Source of the DNA: Marinimicrobium sp. C6131
Lineage (GTDB): Bacteria; Pseudomonadota; Gammaproteobacteria; Pseudomonadales; Cellvibrionaceae
Assembly (NCBI RefSeq): GCF_026153455.1
Contig: NZ_CP110629.1
Span: 930,001-994,000 of the forward strand
Length of the DNA: 64,000 nt
Direction: 5' to 3'
Each line of letters starts with the position of its first letter. Position 1 is the first letter of the stretch. Positions 34,749-44,321 of the stretch are shown here, one piece after another. The notes beneath the pieces were generated by a model. The model was not told where the DNA came from, made no database searches, and saw nothing but the letters and a program-made list of their open reading frames with translations. The position numbers and the translations under genes are program-made.

Positions 34749-34794
34749 GGCGCGCTGCGCGCCAGGTTGGCCGTCCGAGGATGGCCATCCGATG
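34749..34794. repeat. Two short palindromes between cheZ and cheA
   Basis: GGCGCGC/GCGCGCC at 34749-34763, then GGCC...GGATGGCC at about 34769-34786. Neither has a U tract. Nothing else is seen in the 110-bp gap. Confidence 0.45.
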
Positions 34795-34831
34795 ACAATA
34801 ACCGGTGAGAAAGGTTTGATAGGAGCGCTGA

Positions 34832-37117
34832 ATGGGGTTCGGTGACGACGAAGAAATCCTCCAGGACTTCCTGGTCGAAGCAGGTGAAATACTGGAGAAA
34901 CTCTCCGAGCAGCTGGTCGAGTTGGAGCAGCGCCCTGACGACGCTGATTTGCTCAATGCGATTTTCCGTGGTTTCCACACCGTCAAAGGGGGCGCCGGAT
35001 TTCTCCAGCTTGACCCGATGGTGGAGTGCTGTCATGTGACAGAGAACCTGTTTGACGTACTGCGTAACGGTCAGCGCCAGGTCACGCCCGAACTGATGGA
35101 CGTGGTACTGCAGTCGCTCGATACCATCAATCAGCAGTTCGCGGAAGTGTCCCAACGGGAAGAAATGGCGCACGCCGATCCTCAACTGATTGATACCCTG
35201 CAACGACTGGTAAACGGTGAACCGATTGGTGGTGGCGCCGATGCGGCGCCGGCGAACGCGGAGGGCACCGAGTCGGATGTGCAGGCCGGGCACGAAACGG
35301 CCAATGCGCAGGGCGACATTACCGATGATGAGTTTGAGCAGCTACTGGATGCGATTGCCGATGAGCCCGGCGCCGCTCCCGCTAAAACCGGATCTGAATC
35401 AACGCGCCCGTCCGACAATAGTGATGTGATTCAGGAAGACGAGTTTGAAGCCTTGCTGGACGAACTGCACGGCAAGGGTAAGGGGCCTGGCGCCAGCCGG
35501 CCGGCTGACCCGCCTGCCGCCTCCGCGCCGGGCAGTGACGAAATTGATGACGACGAATTCGAAGCCCTGCTGGATCAGTTGCACGGCAAGGGCAAAGGTC
35601 CCGGTACCGGTGCGCCAGCCAGGGCGGATGATGCTCCGCAGGCGGCGTCTGCCAAGCCCCGGGGCGAGAGTAAAAAGCCGGAATCGAACAGTCCGCCGGC
35701 CGACGACCTGATCAGTGACGACGAGTTTGAGTCGCTGCTGGATGAGTTGCATGGTAAGGGCCAGGGCCCGACCCGCAAGAAGCCGGGGGAGAGCGCTCCG
35801 GCCAAACCCGAGAGCGTGAAGGCGCCGGCTCCCGAGGTCGCGTCGAGTGCACCGCCCGCGCCGGCTGGCGGCGGCGCGGGCGACGGCAGGAAACCGCCGG
35901 CAGCGCGCCCCTCCGGCAAGCCCGGTGACCGCGACGGGGGGCCGGCCCCGGCGGAGACGACGGTGCGCGTTGATACGCAGCGTCTCGATGAAATCATGAA
36001 CATGGTGGGCGAGCTGGTGCTGGTGCGCAATCGTCTTGTGCGCCTGGGGGACGATATTGAAAATGAGGCACTGGCCAAGGCCGTCTCCAACCTCGATGTC
36101 GTGACCGCCGACCTGCAGACGTCCGTCATGAAAACCCGGATGCAACCGATCAAGAAAGTATTTGGTCGCTTTCCCCGTGTTGTGCGCGACCTGGCTCGCA
36201 ACCTGAAAAAAGAGGTGAATCTGGAGCTGGTGGGCGAGGAGACCGATCTGGATAAAAACCTGGTTGAAGCCCTGTCCGACCCTCTGGTTCACCTGGTGCG
36301 CAACTCCGTGGATCACGGCATCGAATTGCCCGATCTGCGTGAGGCGAACGGCAAACCCCGCACCGGTAAGGTGGTACTCGCGGCGGAACAGGAGGGCGAT
36401 CACATTCTGCTGTCAATCACCGATGATGGCGCCGGCATGGATCCTGACAAGTTGCGGGACATTGCCGTTGAGAAGGGCGTTATGGATCGCGATAGCGCCA
36501 ACCGTCTGTCGGACACCGAAGCGTTTAATCTCATCTTTGCACCGGGCTTTTCCACCAAGAAGGAAATTTCCGATGTGTCCGGTCGGGGCGTGGGCATGGA
36601 TGTGGTCAAGACCAAGATCACCCAGCTCAACGGCACCATTGAAATCCAGTCCACCAAGGGCGAGGGAACCCGGCTCAATATCAAAGTCCCGTTGACTCTG
36701 GCCATCATGCCGACGCTGATGGTGATGTTGGCGGAGCAGGCCTTCGCTTTGCCGTTGGCCAGCGTGCAGGAAATTTTCCATATGGATATGTCCAGAACGC
36801 ACACGGTGGATGGTCAGGAGTGCGTGACCATCCGCGATCGGGCCATCCCGGTTTTCTACCTGAAAGACTGGCTGATCACCGGCCCGCGGCAGGCCCGTGA
36901 ACGCGAAGCCCACGTGGTCATTGTCGCCATTGGTACCCGCATGGTGGGATTCGTGGTCGATCAACTCATCGGGCAGGAAGAGGTGGTGATCAAACCTCTG
37001 GGTAAAATGCTCCAGGGCACACCCGGTATGGCCGGAGCCACCATCACCGGCGACGGGACCATGGCGTTGATACTCGATATTCCGGGGTTGCTCAAGCGCT
37101 ATGCCGGCGGCGTATAA
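34832..37117 (+). CDS. cheA: Chemotaxis histidine kinase CheA
   Basis: 761 residues. P1 HPt with H49 (FHTVKGGAGFL); a long region near 160-370 with no clear P2 domain but repeated acidic peptides (DDEFEQLLDAI, EDEFEALLDELHGKGKGPG, DDEFEALLDQLHGKGKGPG, DDEFESLLDELHGKGQGP); P3 dimerisation (LDEIMNMVGELVLVRNRLV); P4 kinase (LVHLVRNSVDHGIE, DDGAGMD, GRGVGMDVV); P5 CheW-like domain. Role: receptor-controlled kinase for CheY and CheB. The repeats resemble the CheY-docking peptide of FliM (SQDEIDALLHGV) and may replace P2; that is inference. Confidence 0.96.
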   Translation: MGFGDDEEILQDFLVEAGEILEKLSEQLVELEQRPDDADLLNAIFRGFHTVKGGAGFLQLDPMVECCHVTENLFDVLRNGQRQVTPELMDVVLQSLDTINQQFAEVSQREEMAHADPQLIDTLQRLVNGEPIGGGADAAPANAEGTESDVQAGHETANAQGDITDDEFEQLLDAIADEPGAAPAKTGSESTRPSDNSDVIQEDEFEALLDELHGKGKGPGASRPADPPAASAPGSDEIDDDEFEALLDQLHGKGKGPGTGAPARADDAPQAASAKPRGESKKPESNSPPADDLISDDEFESLLDELHGKGQGPTRKKPGESAPAKPESVKAPAPEVASSAPPAPAGGGAGDGRKPPAARPSGKPGDRDGGPAPAETTVRVDTQRLDEIMNMVGELVLVRNRLVRLGDDIENEALAKAVSNLDVVTADLQTSVMKTRMQPIKKVFGRFPRVVRDLARNLKKEVNLELVGEETDLDKNLVEALSDPLVHLVRNSVDHGIELPDLREANGKPRTGKVVLAAEQEGDHILLSITDDGAGMDPDKLRDIAVEKGVMDRDSANRLSDTEAFNLIFAPGFSTKKEISDVSGRGVGMDVVKTKITQLNGTIEIQSTKGEGTRLNIKVPLTLAIMPTLMVMLAEQAFALPLASVQEIFHMDMSRTHTVDGQECVTIRDRAIPVFYLKDWLITGPRQAREREAHVVIVAIGTRMVGFVVDQLIGQEEVVIKPLGKMLQGTPGMAGATITGDGTMALILDIPGLLKRYAGGV

Positions 37118-37184
37118 TCCCCATTGACTTTTGTGCTCTCCGGTAGGAGGGGCGGACTTACTGAACAGGCTGGAGTTAGCGACA

Positions 37185-38246
37185 ATGCCATTGAGGGTGT
37201 TAATCGTAGATGATTCGAACTTCTTTCGTCAGCGACTGAAAGAAATGATCGATCAACACCCGGATCTCTCGGTCGTGGGAACCGCGACCAACGGCCGTGA
37301 GGCGGTGGAGCAGGCCCGCTCCCTGCGCCCGGACCTGGTCACCATGGATTTTGAAATGCCGGAGATGGACGGCATTACCGCGGTGCGCCACATCATGGCG
37401 GACCGGCCGGTGCCGATTCTGATGTTCTCGTCGCTCACTTACGAGGGCGCACGCATTACGCTGGATGCGCTCGCAGCCGGCGCCATGGACTTTATGCCCA
37501 AGGACTTCGGCGAAGTCTCCCGCAACGCCCAGGGGCTGCGCGATAAACTGCACGAGCGGCTGCTCACCTTGGGGCGGCAGGCTCGCGCATCGGCTTCCGC
37601 TTCTCGAGAGGCGACACGCCTGCAATCGCCCCAGCCGGCTGAAAAGCCACCGGTTCGGGAACCACAAACACCTCCTCGCCCCCGTGGCAGCTACAAACTC
37701 CTGGTTATCGGAGCCTCCACCGGTGGGCCGGTGGCGCTTACCGATGTGCTGGTCAATCTGCCCGCCACCTTTCCTCTGCCCATCGTGCTGGTGCAGCACA
37801 TGCCGGAGAATTTTACCCGGGCGTTTGCCGAGCGCCTTAACCGCCAGTGTCAGATACAGGTGCGGGAAGCGAAGGAAGGGGACACGCTGCAGCCGGGCGT
37901 GGCCCTGTTGGCTCCCGGTGGCAAGCAGATGATGCTGGATGCACGCGGCGGGCTGCGCATCGTTGAAGACGAGCGAATGACCTACAAACCCTCCCTGGAT
38001 ATCACGTTCGGTTCAGCCGCCAAGCACTATGGCAATAAAGTCCTCGGTGTAGTGCTGACCGGGATGGGAGCCGATGGTCGGGAAGGTGCCCGTATGCTCA
38101 AGAGCGCGGGCTCGACCATCTGGTCCCAGGATGAAGCCAGCTGCGTGATTTACGGAATGCCGATGGCCGTAGCCAAGGCGGGGCTGTCGGACAAGGTGCT
38201 CAGCCTGAAAGACATCGGCCCCAGACTCGTTCGCGAGGTCTGCTGA
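37185..38246 (+). CDS. cheB: Chemoreceptor methylesterase CheB
   Basis: 353 residues from the ATG preceded by TGGAG and 9 bases; the longer upstream frame lacks support. Receiver with D55 (LVTMDFEMPEMDG), linker, methylesterase with catalytic GASTGGP serine, QHMPENFT histidine and GMGADG aspartate. Role: phosphorylated by CheA, demethylates or deamidates chemoreceptors (adaptation). The partner cheR is not in the window. Confidence 0.96.
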   Translation: MPLRVLIVDDSNFFRQRLKEMIDQHPDLSVVGTATNGREAVEQARSLRPDLVTMDFEMPEMDGITAVRHIMADRPVPILMFSSLTYEGARITLDALAAGAMDFMPKDFGEVSRNAQGLRDKLHERLLTLGRQARASASASREATRLQSPQPAEKPPVREPQTPPRPRGSYKLLVIGASTGGPVALTDVLVNLPATFPLPIVLVQHMPENFTRAFAERLNRQCQIQVREAKEGDTLQPGVALLAPGGKQMMLDARGGLRIVEDERMTYKPSLDITFGSAAKHYGNKVLGVVLTGMGADGREGARMLKSAGSTIWSQDEASCVIYGMPMAVAKAGLSDKVLSLKDIGPRLVREVC

Positions 38247-38247
38247 C

Positions 38248-38991
38248 ATGGATATCCTCAGCATACTCGGTGTCATCATCGGCTTTGCGGCCCTGATTGG
38301 CGGCAACTTTGCTGAGGGGGGTAGTCTCTCTTCCCTGCTCAATGGTCCCGCTGCGGTGATTGTGATCGGTGGTACCCTGGGGGCAGCCATGCTGCAGACG
38401 CCGAAGGTTCACCTCAAGCGGGCCCTGCAGATATTTCCCTGGATTTTCCGACCGCCGGTCAACGCGTTTCGCGGTGGCATTGACCAGATCGTTCGCTGGT
38501 CGGTAACCGCTCGGAAGCAGGGTTTGCTTGGTCTGGAGCAGATTGCTGACAATGAAAAAGATCCCTTTGCGCGCAAAGGATTACAACTGATGGTTGATGG
38601 CAGCGAGCCGGAAGTCATCCGCCGGGTCATGGAAAATGAGTTGGTGCTCAGTGAACAACGCGACCAGGACGCCGTACGGTTTTATGAAAGTATGGGCGGC
38701 TACTCGCCGACGATCGGGATCATCGGGGCAGTGATGGGGCTGATTCATGTGATGCGCAACCTGGCTGACCCCGAACAGCTTGGGCCCGGTATCGCGGTGG
38801 CGTTTGTCGCGACCATCTACGGGGTTGCGCTGGCCAATCTGTTTCTGTTGCCCATCGCCAACAAACTCAAGATGTGTATCAACGAGCGCTCCCATTACCG
38901 GGAACTGATGATCGAGGGCATTATTGCCATTGCCGATGGCGAGAATCCGCGCTCTATCGAAATGAAACTCAACGGCTACCTGCACAAGTAG
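38248..38991 (+). CDS. motC: Flagellar motor stator protein MotC (MotA family)
   Basis: 247 residues, four membrane segments; conserved MotA features GGTLGAAMLQTP, EVIRRVMENEL and SPTIGIIGAVMGLIHVM. Starts one base after the cheB stop. Known: in Pseudomonas MotCD at this location is the stator required for swarming and movement under load. Proton coupling is inferred from family. Confidence 0.93.
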   Translation: MDILSILGVIIGFAALIGGNFAEGGSLSSLLNGPAAVIVIGGTLGAAMLQTPKVHLKRALQIFPWIFRPPVNAFRGGIDQIVRWSVTARKQGLLGLEQIADNEKDPFARKGLQLMVDGSEPEVIRRVMENELVLSEQRDQDAVRFYESMGGYSPTIGIIGAVMGLIHVMRNLADPEQLGPGIAVAFVATIYGVALANLFLLPIANKLKMCINERSHYRELMIEGIIAIADGENPRSIEMKLNGYLHK

Positions 38992-39000
38992 AGGTTGCCC

Positions 39001-39984
39001 ATGCCGCGCCGTCGCCCCACAGAACTGCACGTGAATCACGAGCGCTGGTTGGTGTCCTACGCGGATTTCATTACGCTGCTGTTTGCGTTTTTTGTGGTGA
39101 TGTATTCCATTTCCCAGGTCAATGAAAGTAAATACCGGGTGCTGTCTGATACCCTGATGGAGGCCTTTGAGCCGGCGCGCACGAACCGGCCCATTCAGGT
39201 CGGCGAGCCGTCCCGCTCACCGTCGGCCAGTGCGATCGATATTCGTGGCGACGATCGTGGGGATACCGAACAGCCGAGGCTGGGGGAGTCGGGAGGTCTT
39301 GCGGGTGAAGAGGGGTTGGGTGAGCTGGGAGAACTGGCGGAACGTATCAGCGAGCGGTTTTCCGACCTGATTGGCGATGACCTCCTGGAAGTGTACGCGA
39401 ACGAGTACTGGCTGCAAGTCGAGCTGCGGGACAGTATTCTGTTTGAGTCGGGCAGCGCGGAGTTGAGTGGCCAGGCCCGGGATATTTTTGCCGAAATGGC
39501 CCGCCTGTTGGCGGAGTACGACAACCCGATTCAGGTAGAGGGGCACACGGACAATCAGCCCATCCGCAATCTTCGTTACCCCAGCAACTGGGAGTTGTCG
39601 GCCGCGCGGGCCAGTGCCATCGTCAAACTGTTGTCTGGAGCCGGCGTCTCGGCACAACGATTGTCCGCTGTCGGGTATGGTGAACACCAGCCCAGCGCCG
39701 CGAACGACACGCCACAGGGCCGAGCTCAAAATCGACGGGTTGCCTTGATGATTGCCCGCGAAGCGATACAACGCCCGAGTGCGGCGCTGGATGAGAACGG
39801 CGCGGGAGACGGGTTTCTGCCGCCGCGAGAGGCTGCCCCGGAAAGCGCACCTCAAGAATCCGGCCCGGAGGCCGATAGCTCTTCGGGTGACAGCGCCGAA
39901 TCCGCCGCGCCAGTGGAGCCGGTACAGTTGGAGGGTGGGGGACTGCTCTTCAGTAGTGACCCCGATCTGCCCCGGCAGCGCTAG
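39001..39984 (+). CDS. motD: Flagellar motor stator protein MotD (MotB family)
   Basis: 327 residues from ATG 39001 (GAGG six bases upstream). Plug/ion-binding membrane segment near 15-38 with the key aspartate in SYADFITLLFAFFVVMYS, then OmpA-like peptidoglycan-binding domain (VEGHTDNQPI, NWELSAARASAIV, GRAQNRRVAL). The C-terminal tail of about 75 residues is acidic and low in complexity. Pairs with MotC. Confidence 0.93.
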   Translation: MPRRRPTELHVNHERWLVSYADFITLLFAFFVVMYSISQVNESKYRVLSDTLMEAFEPARTNRPIQVGEPSRSPSASAIDIRGDDRGDTEQPRLGESGGLAGEEGLGELGELAERISERFSDLIGDDLLEVYANEYWLQVELRDSILFESGSAELSGQARDIFAEMARLLAEYDNPIQVEGHTDNQPIRNLRYPSNWELSAARASAIVKLLSGAGVSAQRLSAVGYGEHQPSAANDTPQGRAQNRRVALMIAREAIQRPSAALDENGAGDGFLPPREAAPESAPQESGPEADSSSGDSAESAAPVEPVQLEGGGLLFSSDPDLPRQR

Positions 39985-40115
39985 TCTGGCCATTTCATAT
40001 GGCATGGCCGTTGCTTGATCGTGGCGCTTAGTGGAGTAAACCGGATAGGTCTGCGGAATATTGGTGCTGTGCGCCGACACACCGATCGGACCATCGACAA
40101 CGAGGATCGCATCTG

Positions 40116-40922
40116 TTGCGCGTCTGGAGTATTGCCAATCAGAAAGGTGGGGTCGGTAAGACCACCACCACCGTGGCCCTGGGCGGGCTTGCCGCCGAGC
40201 AGGGCCGGCGTGTATTGCTGTTGGACCTGGATCCTCACGGCTCTCTGAGCACCTATTTCCGTCAAGATCCTGACACGGCCCGCAGCAGTGTTTTCACGCT
40301 GTTTGAGGAGCGCAAACAGCTCTATCCCGAGCGCGTGAAAAAGCTGATCCAGAAAACCGATTTCAAGAACCTGGACCTTCTGCCCTCGGCCACGGCGCTG
40401 GCGACGCTGGAACGCCACGCGGTGGGGCAGGAGGGCATGGGCCTGGTGCTGACCCGTGCGCTCGCGCAGGTGTATGACGACTACGATCTGGTGCTGGTGG
40501 ATACGCCGCCCCTGCTTGGTGTGCTCATGATCAATGCGCTCGCCGCCGCGCACCGGCTGGTGATGCCGGTGCAGACCGAGTTTCTGGCCCTGAAAGGGCT
40601 GGAGCGGATGGTGAATACCCTGGAGATGATGAGTCGGTCTCGCAAACGGCCGCTGGAATATCATGTGGTGCCGGTCATGTTCGATCGGCGCACTCAAGCC
40701 TCGGTCAGTAGCCTACTGACCATCCGCAATACCTACCCCACCCAGGTCTGGCCCGGGATGATTCCGGTCGACACCAAGTTCCGGGATGCCAGCAAGGCGG
40801 GCGTACCGCCACACCAGTTTGAGCCGGACAGTCGGGGGGTGGACGCTTATCGCTCCCTGTACAAATGGTTGTTGAAAAAAGAACCTTCGGCGGCAACGGT
40901 CGCGGCGGGAGGTTCGGCATGA
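40116..40922 (+). CDS. parC: ParA-type ATPase for chemotaxis array placement (ParC/Soj)
   Basis: 268 residues from a TTG preceded by GAGG. Deviant Walker A ANQKGGVGKTTTTVALGG, LLDLDPHGSLSTYF, LVDTPPLLG. Known: this orphan ParA family between motD and a CheW-like gene localises chemosensory arrays to the pole (studied as ParC in Vibrio). The alternative, a chromosome-partition ParA, is unlikely given the absence of parB and the che context. Confidence 0.88.
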   Translation: MRVWSIANQKGGVGKTTTTVALGGLAAEQGRRVLLLDLDPHGSLSTYFRQDPDTARSSVFTLFEERKQLYPERVKKLIQKTDFKNLDLLPSATALATLERHAVGQEGMGLVLTRALAQVYDDYDLVLVDTPPLLGVLMINALAAAHRLVMPVQTEFLALKGLERMVNTLEMMSRSRKRPLEYHVVPVMFDRRTQASVSSLLTIRNTYPTQVWPGMIPVDTKFRDASKAGVPPHQFEPDSRGVDAYRSLYKWLLKKEPSAATVAAGGSA

Positions 40923-41821
40923 AACACTCACCCAAAGATCCCCAGGGGTTGCTGCAAGCGTACCTGGATGACTTGCTGACGGCGCCGTCTGAGACGGCTT
41001 ATGCGGATCCGGTCGATGATCAGCGCGAGCGGTTGCAGAAATTGCTGTACAGCGCCGCCACGCCCTTGAAAGCCGGCACTGTGACCTCTGCGAAAACGCA
41101 GACGCGACCCGCTCAGGCGCGGAGCATCACTCGGCCTGTTGTGGTCGAGCCCAAGGTGTCTGCGCCGACCATTGAGCCCACAACCGACGCGCCAGCGGCG
41201 AGGGTGACGCCCCAGCCCCGGGTGAAATTGGCCGAACCATTGGCTCCCGAAGTCCCGGAGAATGATACGGCTGAAACGGTGCCAACCCCTTCGGCACAGG
41301 AACTGATGCCAGAACCCGAAGCCGGGCAATTCCGGTTGAAAGATGTCGAATGGCTGGTCAACGGGCGCCCGGTTTGGGCGCAGGAACGGTTCGATGTACT
41401 GCTGTTCAAGGTGTCCGGCCTGACGCTTGCGGTGCCGCTGATCGCACTGGGTCAGATTCAGCCTCTGACCGATGAACTGACGCCGCTGTTCGGGCAGGCG
41501 GATTGGTTTATGGGACTGCTGCCGACGCCGACCGGAAAAATACGCACGGTCAATACGGCGCGATTCGTCATGCCGGAGCGCTATGACGAACGGTTCGTTG
41601 AAACGGCGGAGTATGTCATTTCCATTGATGGCGTGCCCTGGGGGTTGGCGGTGGACTCGGTCAATCAGCCGATCAGCCTCGATCCGGAAGACGTGAAGTG
41701 GCGGACCGAACGCAGCCGTCGTCCCTGGTTGGCCGGGACGGTCAAAGAGCACATGTGTGCGCTGCTGGATATTCCGCGTATTGGCCAACTGCTGATGGAG
41801 GCGGATCGCAAACGGGCCTGA
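40919..41821 (+). CDS. parP: CheW-domain protein ParP-like
   Basis: 300 residues from the ATG overlapping the parC stop (ATGA), SD GGGAGG. N-terminal short conserved segment (GLLQAYLDDLLTAP), Pro/Ala-rich linker, C-terminal CheW-like domain near 145-290 (FDVLLFKVSGLTLAVPLIALGQI, WFMGLLPTP). Role, from family: ParP links ParC to the CheA/receptor arrays. Translationally coupled to parC. Confidence 0.83.
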   Translation: MKHSPKDPQGLLQAYLDDLLTAPSETAYADPVDDQRERLQKLLYSAATPLKAGTVTSAKTQTRPAQARSITRPVVVEPKVSAPTIEPTTDAPAARVTPQPRVKLAEPLAPEVPENDTAETVPTPSAQELMPEPEAGQFRLKDVEWLVNGRPVWAQERFDVLLFKVSGLTLAVPLIALGQIQPLTDELTPLFGQADWFMGLLPTPTGKIRTVNTARFVMPERYDERFVETAEYVISIDGVPWGLAVDSVNQPISLDPEDVKWRTERSRRPWLAGTVKEHMCALLDIPRIGQLLMEADRKRA

Positions 41822-41929
41822 ACTGCGCGGGGGTAGGCGCCGGAAACACGCAGCGAACCGCCGCGATATCAGCTATAGTGCGTAACAATGCATAATGATG
41901 AAAAGCATGAGCTATTGAGGACTTGATGT

Positions 41930-42427
41930 ATGGCGACAGGTACCAAAAACAGTAAGCAACAAAGCAAAGGCGGGGACGACCAGGTTCTGCAGTGGGTGAC
42001 GTTCCGGCTGGACGGCGAGACGTACGGTATTAACGTCATGCAAGTGCAGGAAGTCCTTCGCTATTCCGAAATTGCCCCGGTGCCGGGCGCACCTCCCTAT
42101 GTGCTCGGTATTATCAACTTGCGGGGCAACGTGGTCACGGTGATCGATACCCGTCACCGGTTCGGTCTGGCCGAGGGGGAAGTCACGGACAATACCCGGA
42201 TTGTGATCATCGAAACCGACAACCACGTGATTGGTATCATGGTGGATAGTGTGGCGGAAGTGGTGTATCTGAATCAGTCCGAAATTGAAACGGCGCCGAA
42301 TGTCGGTAATGAAGAGAGCGCCAAGTTCATTCAGGGGGTGTGCCACAAAAACGACGAACTGTTGATTCTGATTGACCTGAATAAATTGCTCACCAATGAA
42401 GAGTGGGCGGAGCTGGATGAGATTTAG
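41930..42427 (+). CDS. cheW: Chemotaxis coupling protein CheW
   Basis: 165 residues, one CheW domain (LQWVTFRLDGETYGINVMQVQEVLRY, GVIDTR-like VVTVIDTRHRFG). Role: couples receptors to CheA. The 108-bp gap upstream includes CTATAGTGCG, a possible -10. DUF2802 follows at 3 bp. Confidence 0.95.
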   Translation: MATGTKNSKQQSKGGDDQVLQWVTFRLDGETYGINVMQVQEVLRYSEIAPVPGAPPYVLGIINLRGNVVTVIDTRHRFGLAEGEVTDNTRIVIIETDNHVIGIMVDSVAEVVYLNQSEIETAPNVGNEESAKFIQGVCHKNDELLILIDLNKLLTNEEWAELDEI

Positions 42428-42430
42428 CGG

Positions 42431-42802
42431 ATGAACTGGATGCTGCTGGCGATCGGGTTGAGCCTGGCACTGAGCGTGATGGCGATGGCGGTGGCCCTGG
42501 TGGCACTGCGGGCCAGTCATCGCCAGTTGGATCAGGTGCGCTCCAGCCACCGTCGTCTGGAAAGCGAGCTGGCGGTAGCCAACAGTGCCGCCATTGGTAT
42601 GGGCAATCGCCTGATTGCCATGGAGAGGCGCCTGGCCCAGGGGGCGGGCGGAGCGTCCGAGGCATCCTCGGAACAGGACTTTCCCTACACTGAAGCCAAT
42701 CAGCTGTTTCGCATGGGGGGCAGTGTCGAAGAAGTCGCCCGCCGCTGTGGCCTGTCCCGGGCCGAAGCCTCACTCCTGCAGGCCATGCAGGAACACCGGT
42801 AG
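42431..42802 (+). CDS. DUF2802 membrane-anchored protein
   Basis: 123 residues. N-terminal membrane segment near 5-28 (LAIGLSLALSVMAMAVALVAL), coiled coil near 30-60, C-terminal HTH-like segment (LFRMGGSVEEVARRCGLSRAEASLLQAM). Family members commonly close this chemotaxis cluster in pseudomonads; function unknown to me. Converges with the minus-strand yciK 23 bp away. Confidence 0.8.
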   Translation: MNWMLLAIGLSLALSVMAMAVALVALRASHRQLDQVRSSHRRLESELAVANSAAIGMGNRLIAMERRLAQGAGGASEASSEQDFPYTEANQLFRMGGSVEEVARRCGLSRAEASLLQAMQEHR

Positions 42803-42825
42803 AGTATTGATCCGGCGGAGGCGGA

Positions 42826-43572
42826 TTACGGCGCAAAAATCTCCCCATTCACACCCATCGAATCCTCTCCCATCAGATACAGATACAACGGCATATGCGA
42901 CTCGGGCGTCGGCAGCGTGCGCGGATCTTCTGCCGGGTAGGCCGCCGCCCGCATCCGGGTGCGGGTGGCACCGGGATTGATGCTGTTGGCCCGGATCGGC
43001 AGGGCACCGTCCAGCTCTTCGGAGAGGGTCTGCATCAGATTGTCCTGCGCCGCCTTGGAGGCCGCGTAGGCCCCCCAATAGGCACGACCTTTCCGGGCGA
43101 CCCCCGAGCTGGTAAATACAATGCTGGCGTTTCCGGATTGCTCGAGCAGCGGCAGCAGGGCCTGAGTCAGCATGAACGGCGCATTCACGTTAATCTGCAT
43201 CACCCGCAACCAGGTGTCGGCGGCGTAGTTGGCAATGGGGGTTCGCTCTCCCAGGTCACTGGCGTTGTGCAGAATCCCGTCGAGCTTACCGAATTCCTGA
43301 TACAGGGTGTCGGACAGATCGCGGTAGTCCTTCTCCGTGGCGCCTTCAAGGTTCATGGGGTAAATGGCGGGCTGGGGACCGCCGGCCTGTTCGATCTCGT
43401 CGTACACTTTTTCAAGTTTTGCCATCGTTCGTCCGAGTAGTACCACGGTGGCCCGATACTCGGCAAAGGTTTTCGCCGCGACCCGCCCTATGCCATCCCC
43501 GGCGCCGGTGACCAGAATCACTTTATCCTTGAGCAGGCTGGGGGCGGGTTGGTAATTGTCCGGTAGTGTCAT
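42826..43572 (-). CDS. yciK: Short-chain dehydrogenase YciK
   Basis: 248 residues. NAD(P)-binding TGAGDGIG, HNAS, catalytic S (FTSSGVARKG) and YxxxK as YAASKAA, NPGATRTRMR. Typical YciK-type SDR; substrate unknown. Last gene of a minus-strand run with mupP and ubiG, as in Pseudomonas. Confidence 0.9.
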   Translation of the reverse strand: MTLPDNYQPAPSLLKDKVILVTGAGDGIGRVAAKTFAEYRATVVLLGRTMAKLEKVYDEIEQAGGPQPAIYPMNLEGATEKDYRDLSDTLYQEFGKLDGILHNASDLGERTPIANYAADTWLRVMQINVNAPFMLTQALLPLLEQSGNASIVFTSSGVARKGRAYWGAYAASKAAQDNLMQTLSEELDGALPIRANSINPGATRTRMRAAAYPAEDPRTLPTPESHMPLYLYLMGEDSMGVNGEIFAP

Positions 43573-43625
43573 AGTTGAACTCTTGTCGATGTACGCTCGG
43601 TATTGGTCAGTAACGCCATTGCGCC

Positions 43626-44318
43626 TCAGAGCAGGCGTTCCAGAATGGGCAGAATGTCCCGGCCATGGTCAACGCGGTAGTCCGCGCCCCAGGCGTCGAC
43701 ATCGTCGCCTTCTTCGATGTATCCGTAGGCGGCGGCAATGGTAATGGCACCGGCCTGCTGGCCGCATTCAATGTCGCGCCGATGATCGCCAACATACACG
43801 ATGTGCGCAGGCTCACAACCCAGATGCTTGGCGGCCAGAAACAGCGATTCCGGGTGCGGTTTGCGCTCCTTGACGTGGTCCGGGCAGATGATGCTCTCCG
43901 GCGCCGGCTTCAGGTCCAGTTGCGTCATCAGTGGCAGGGTGTAGGCCGCCGGCTTGTTGGTGGCCACCCCCCAGGGAATCTGCCGCTCCCCCAAGGCATG
44001 CAGCAGTGCCTGCAGTCCGGGAAAGAGTCTGGTGTGTACCGCCAGGTGGTCACTGTAGAGCTCCAGAAGGCGAATCCGGAGGGGTTCGAAATCCGGGTGG
44101 CCCGGGGCAACGCCAAAGGCCAGTTGAACCAGCGCCCGGGCGCCATTGGATACACTGCGGCGGATGGTGGCGTCGGCCAGGGGCGCTCGATCGTACTCGG
44201 CCAACAGTCGGTTGACCACCACCACGAAATCCGGCGCCGTATCCAGCAGCGTACCATCCAGGTCGAACATCACGGCGCGGATCGGAAGATGTTCTCTTGC
44301 CGGGGGCTTCTCGATCAT
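43626..44318 (-). CDS. mupP: HAD phosphatase MupP (MurNAc-6-P phosphatase) or Gph
   Basis: 230 residues. HAD motifs: FDLDGTLLDT, ATNKP, KERKPHPES and VGDHRRDIECGQQAGA. Annotated often as phosphoglycolate phosphatase; in Pseudomonas the gene between ubiG and yciK is MupP, which dephosphorylates N-acetylmuramic acid 6-phosphate in peptidoglycan recycling. Position favours MupP. Confidence 0.85.
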   Translation of the reverse strand: MIEKPPAREHLPIRAVMFDLDGTLLDTAPDFVVVVNRLLAEYDRAPLADATIRRSVSNGARALVQLAFGVAPGHPDFEPLRIRLLELYSDHLAVHTRLFPGLQALLHALGERQIPWGVATNKPAAYTLPLMTQLDLKPAPESIICPDHVKERKPHPESLFLAAKHLGCEPAHIVYVGDHRRDIECGQQAGAITIAAAYGYIEEGDDVDAWGADYRVDHGRDILPILERLL

Positions 44319-44321
44319 TGG

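Noticed and set aside
40116..40922. Chromosome partition ParA identity for the gene after motD
   Set aside because: No parB or parS neighbours; sits between motD and a CheW-domain gene, which fits the chemotaxis ParC group.
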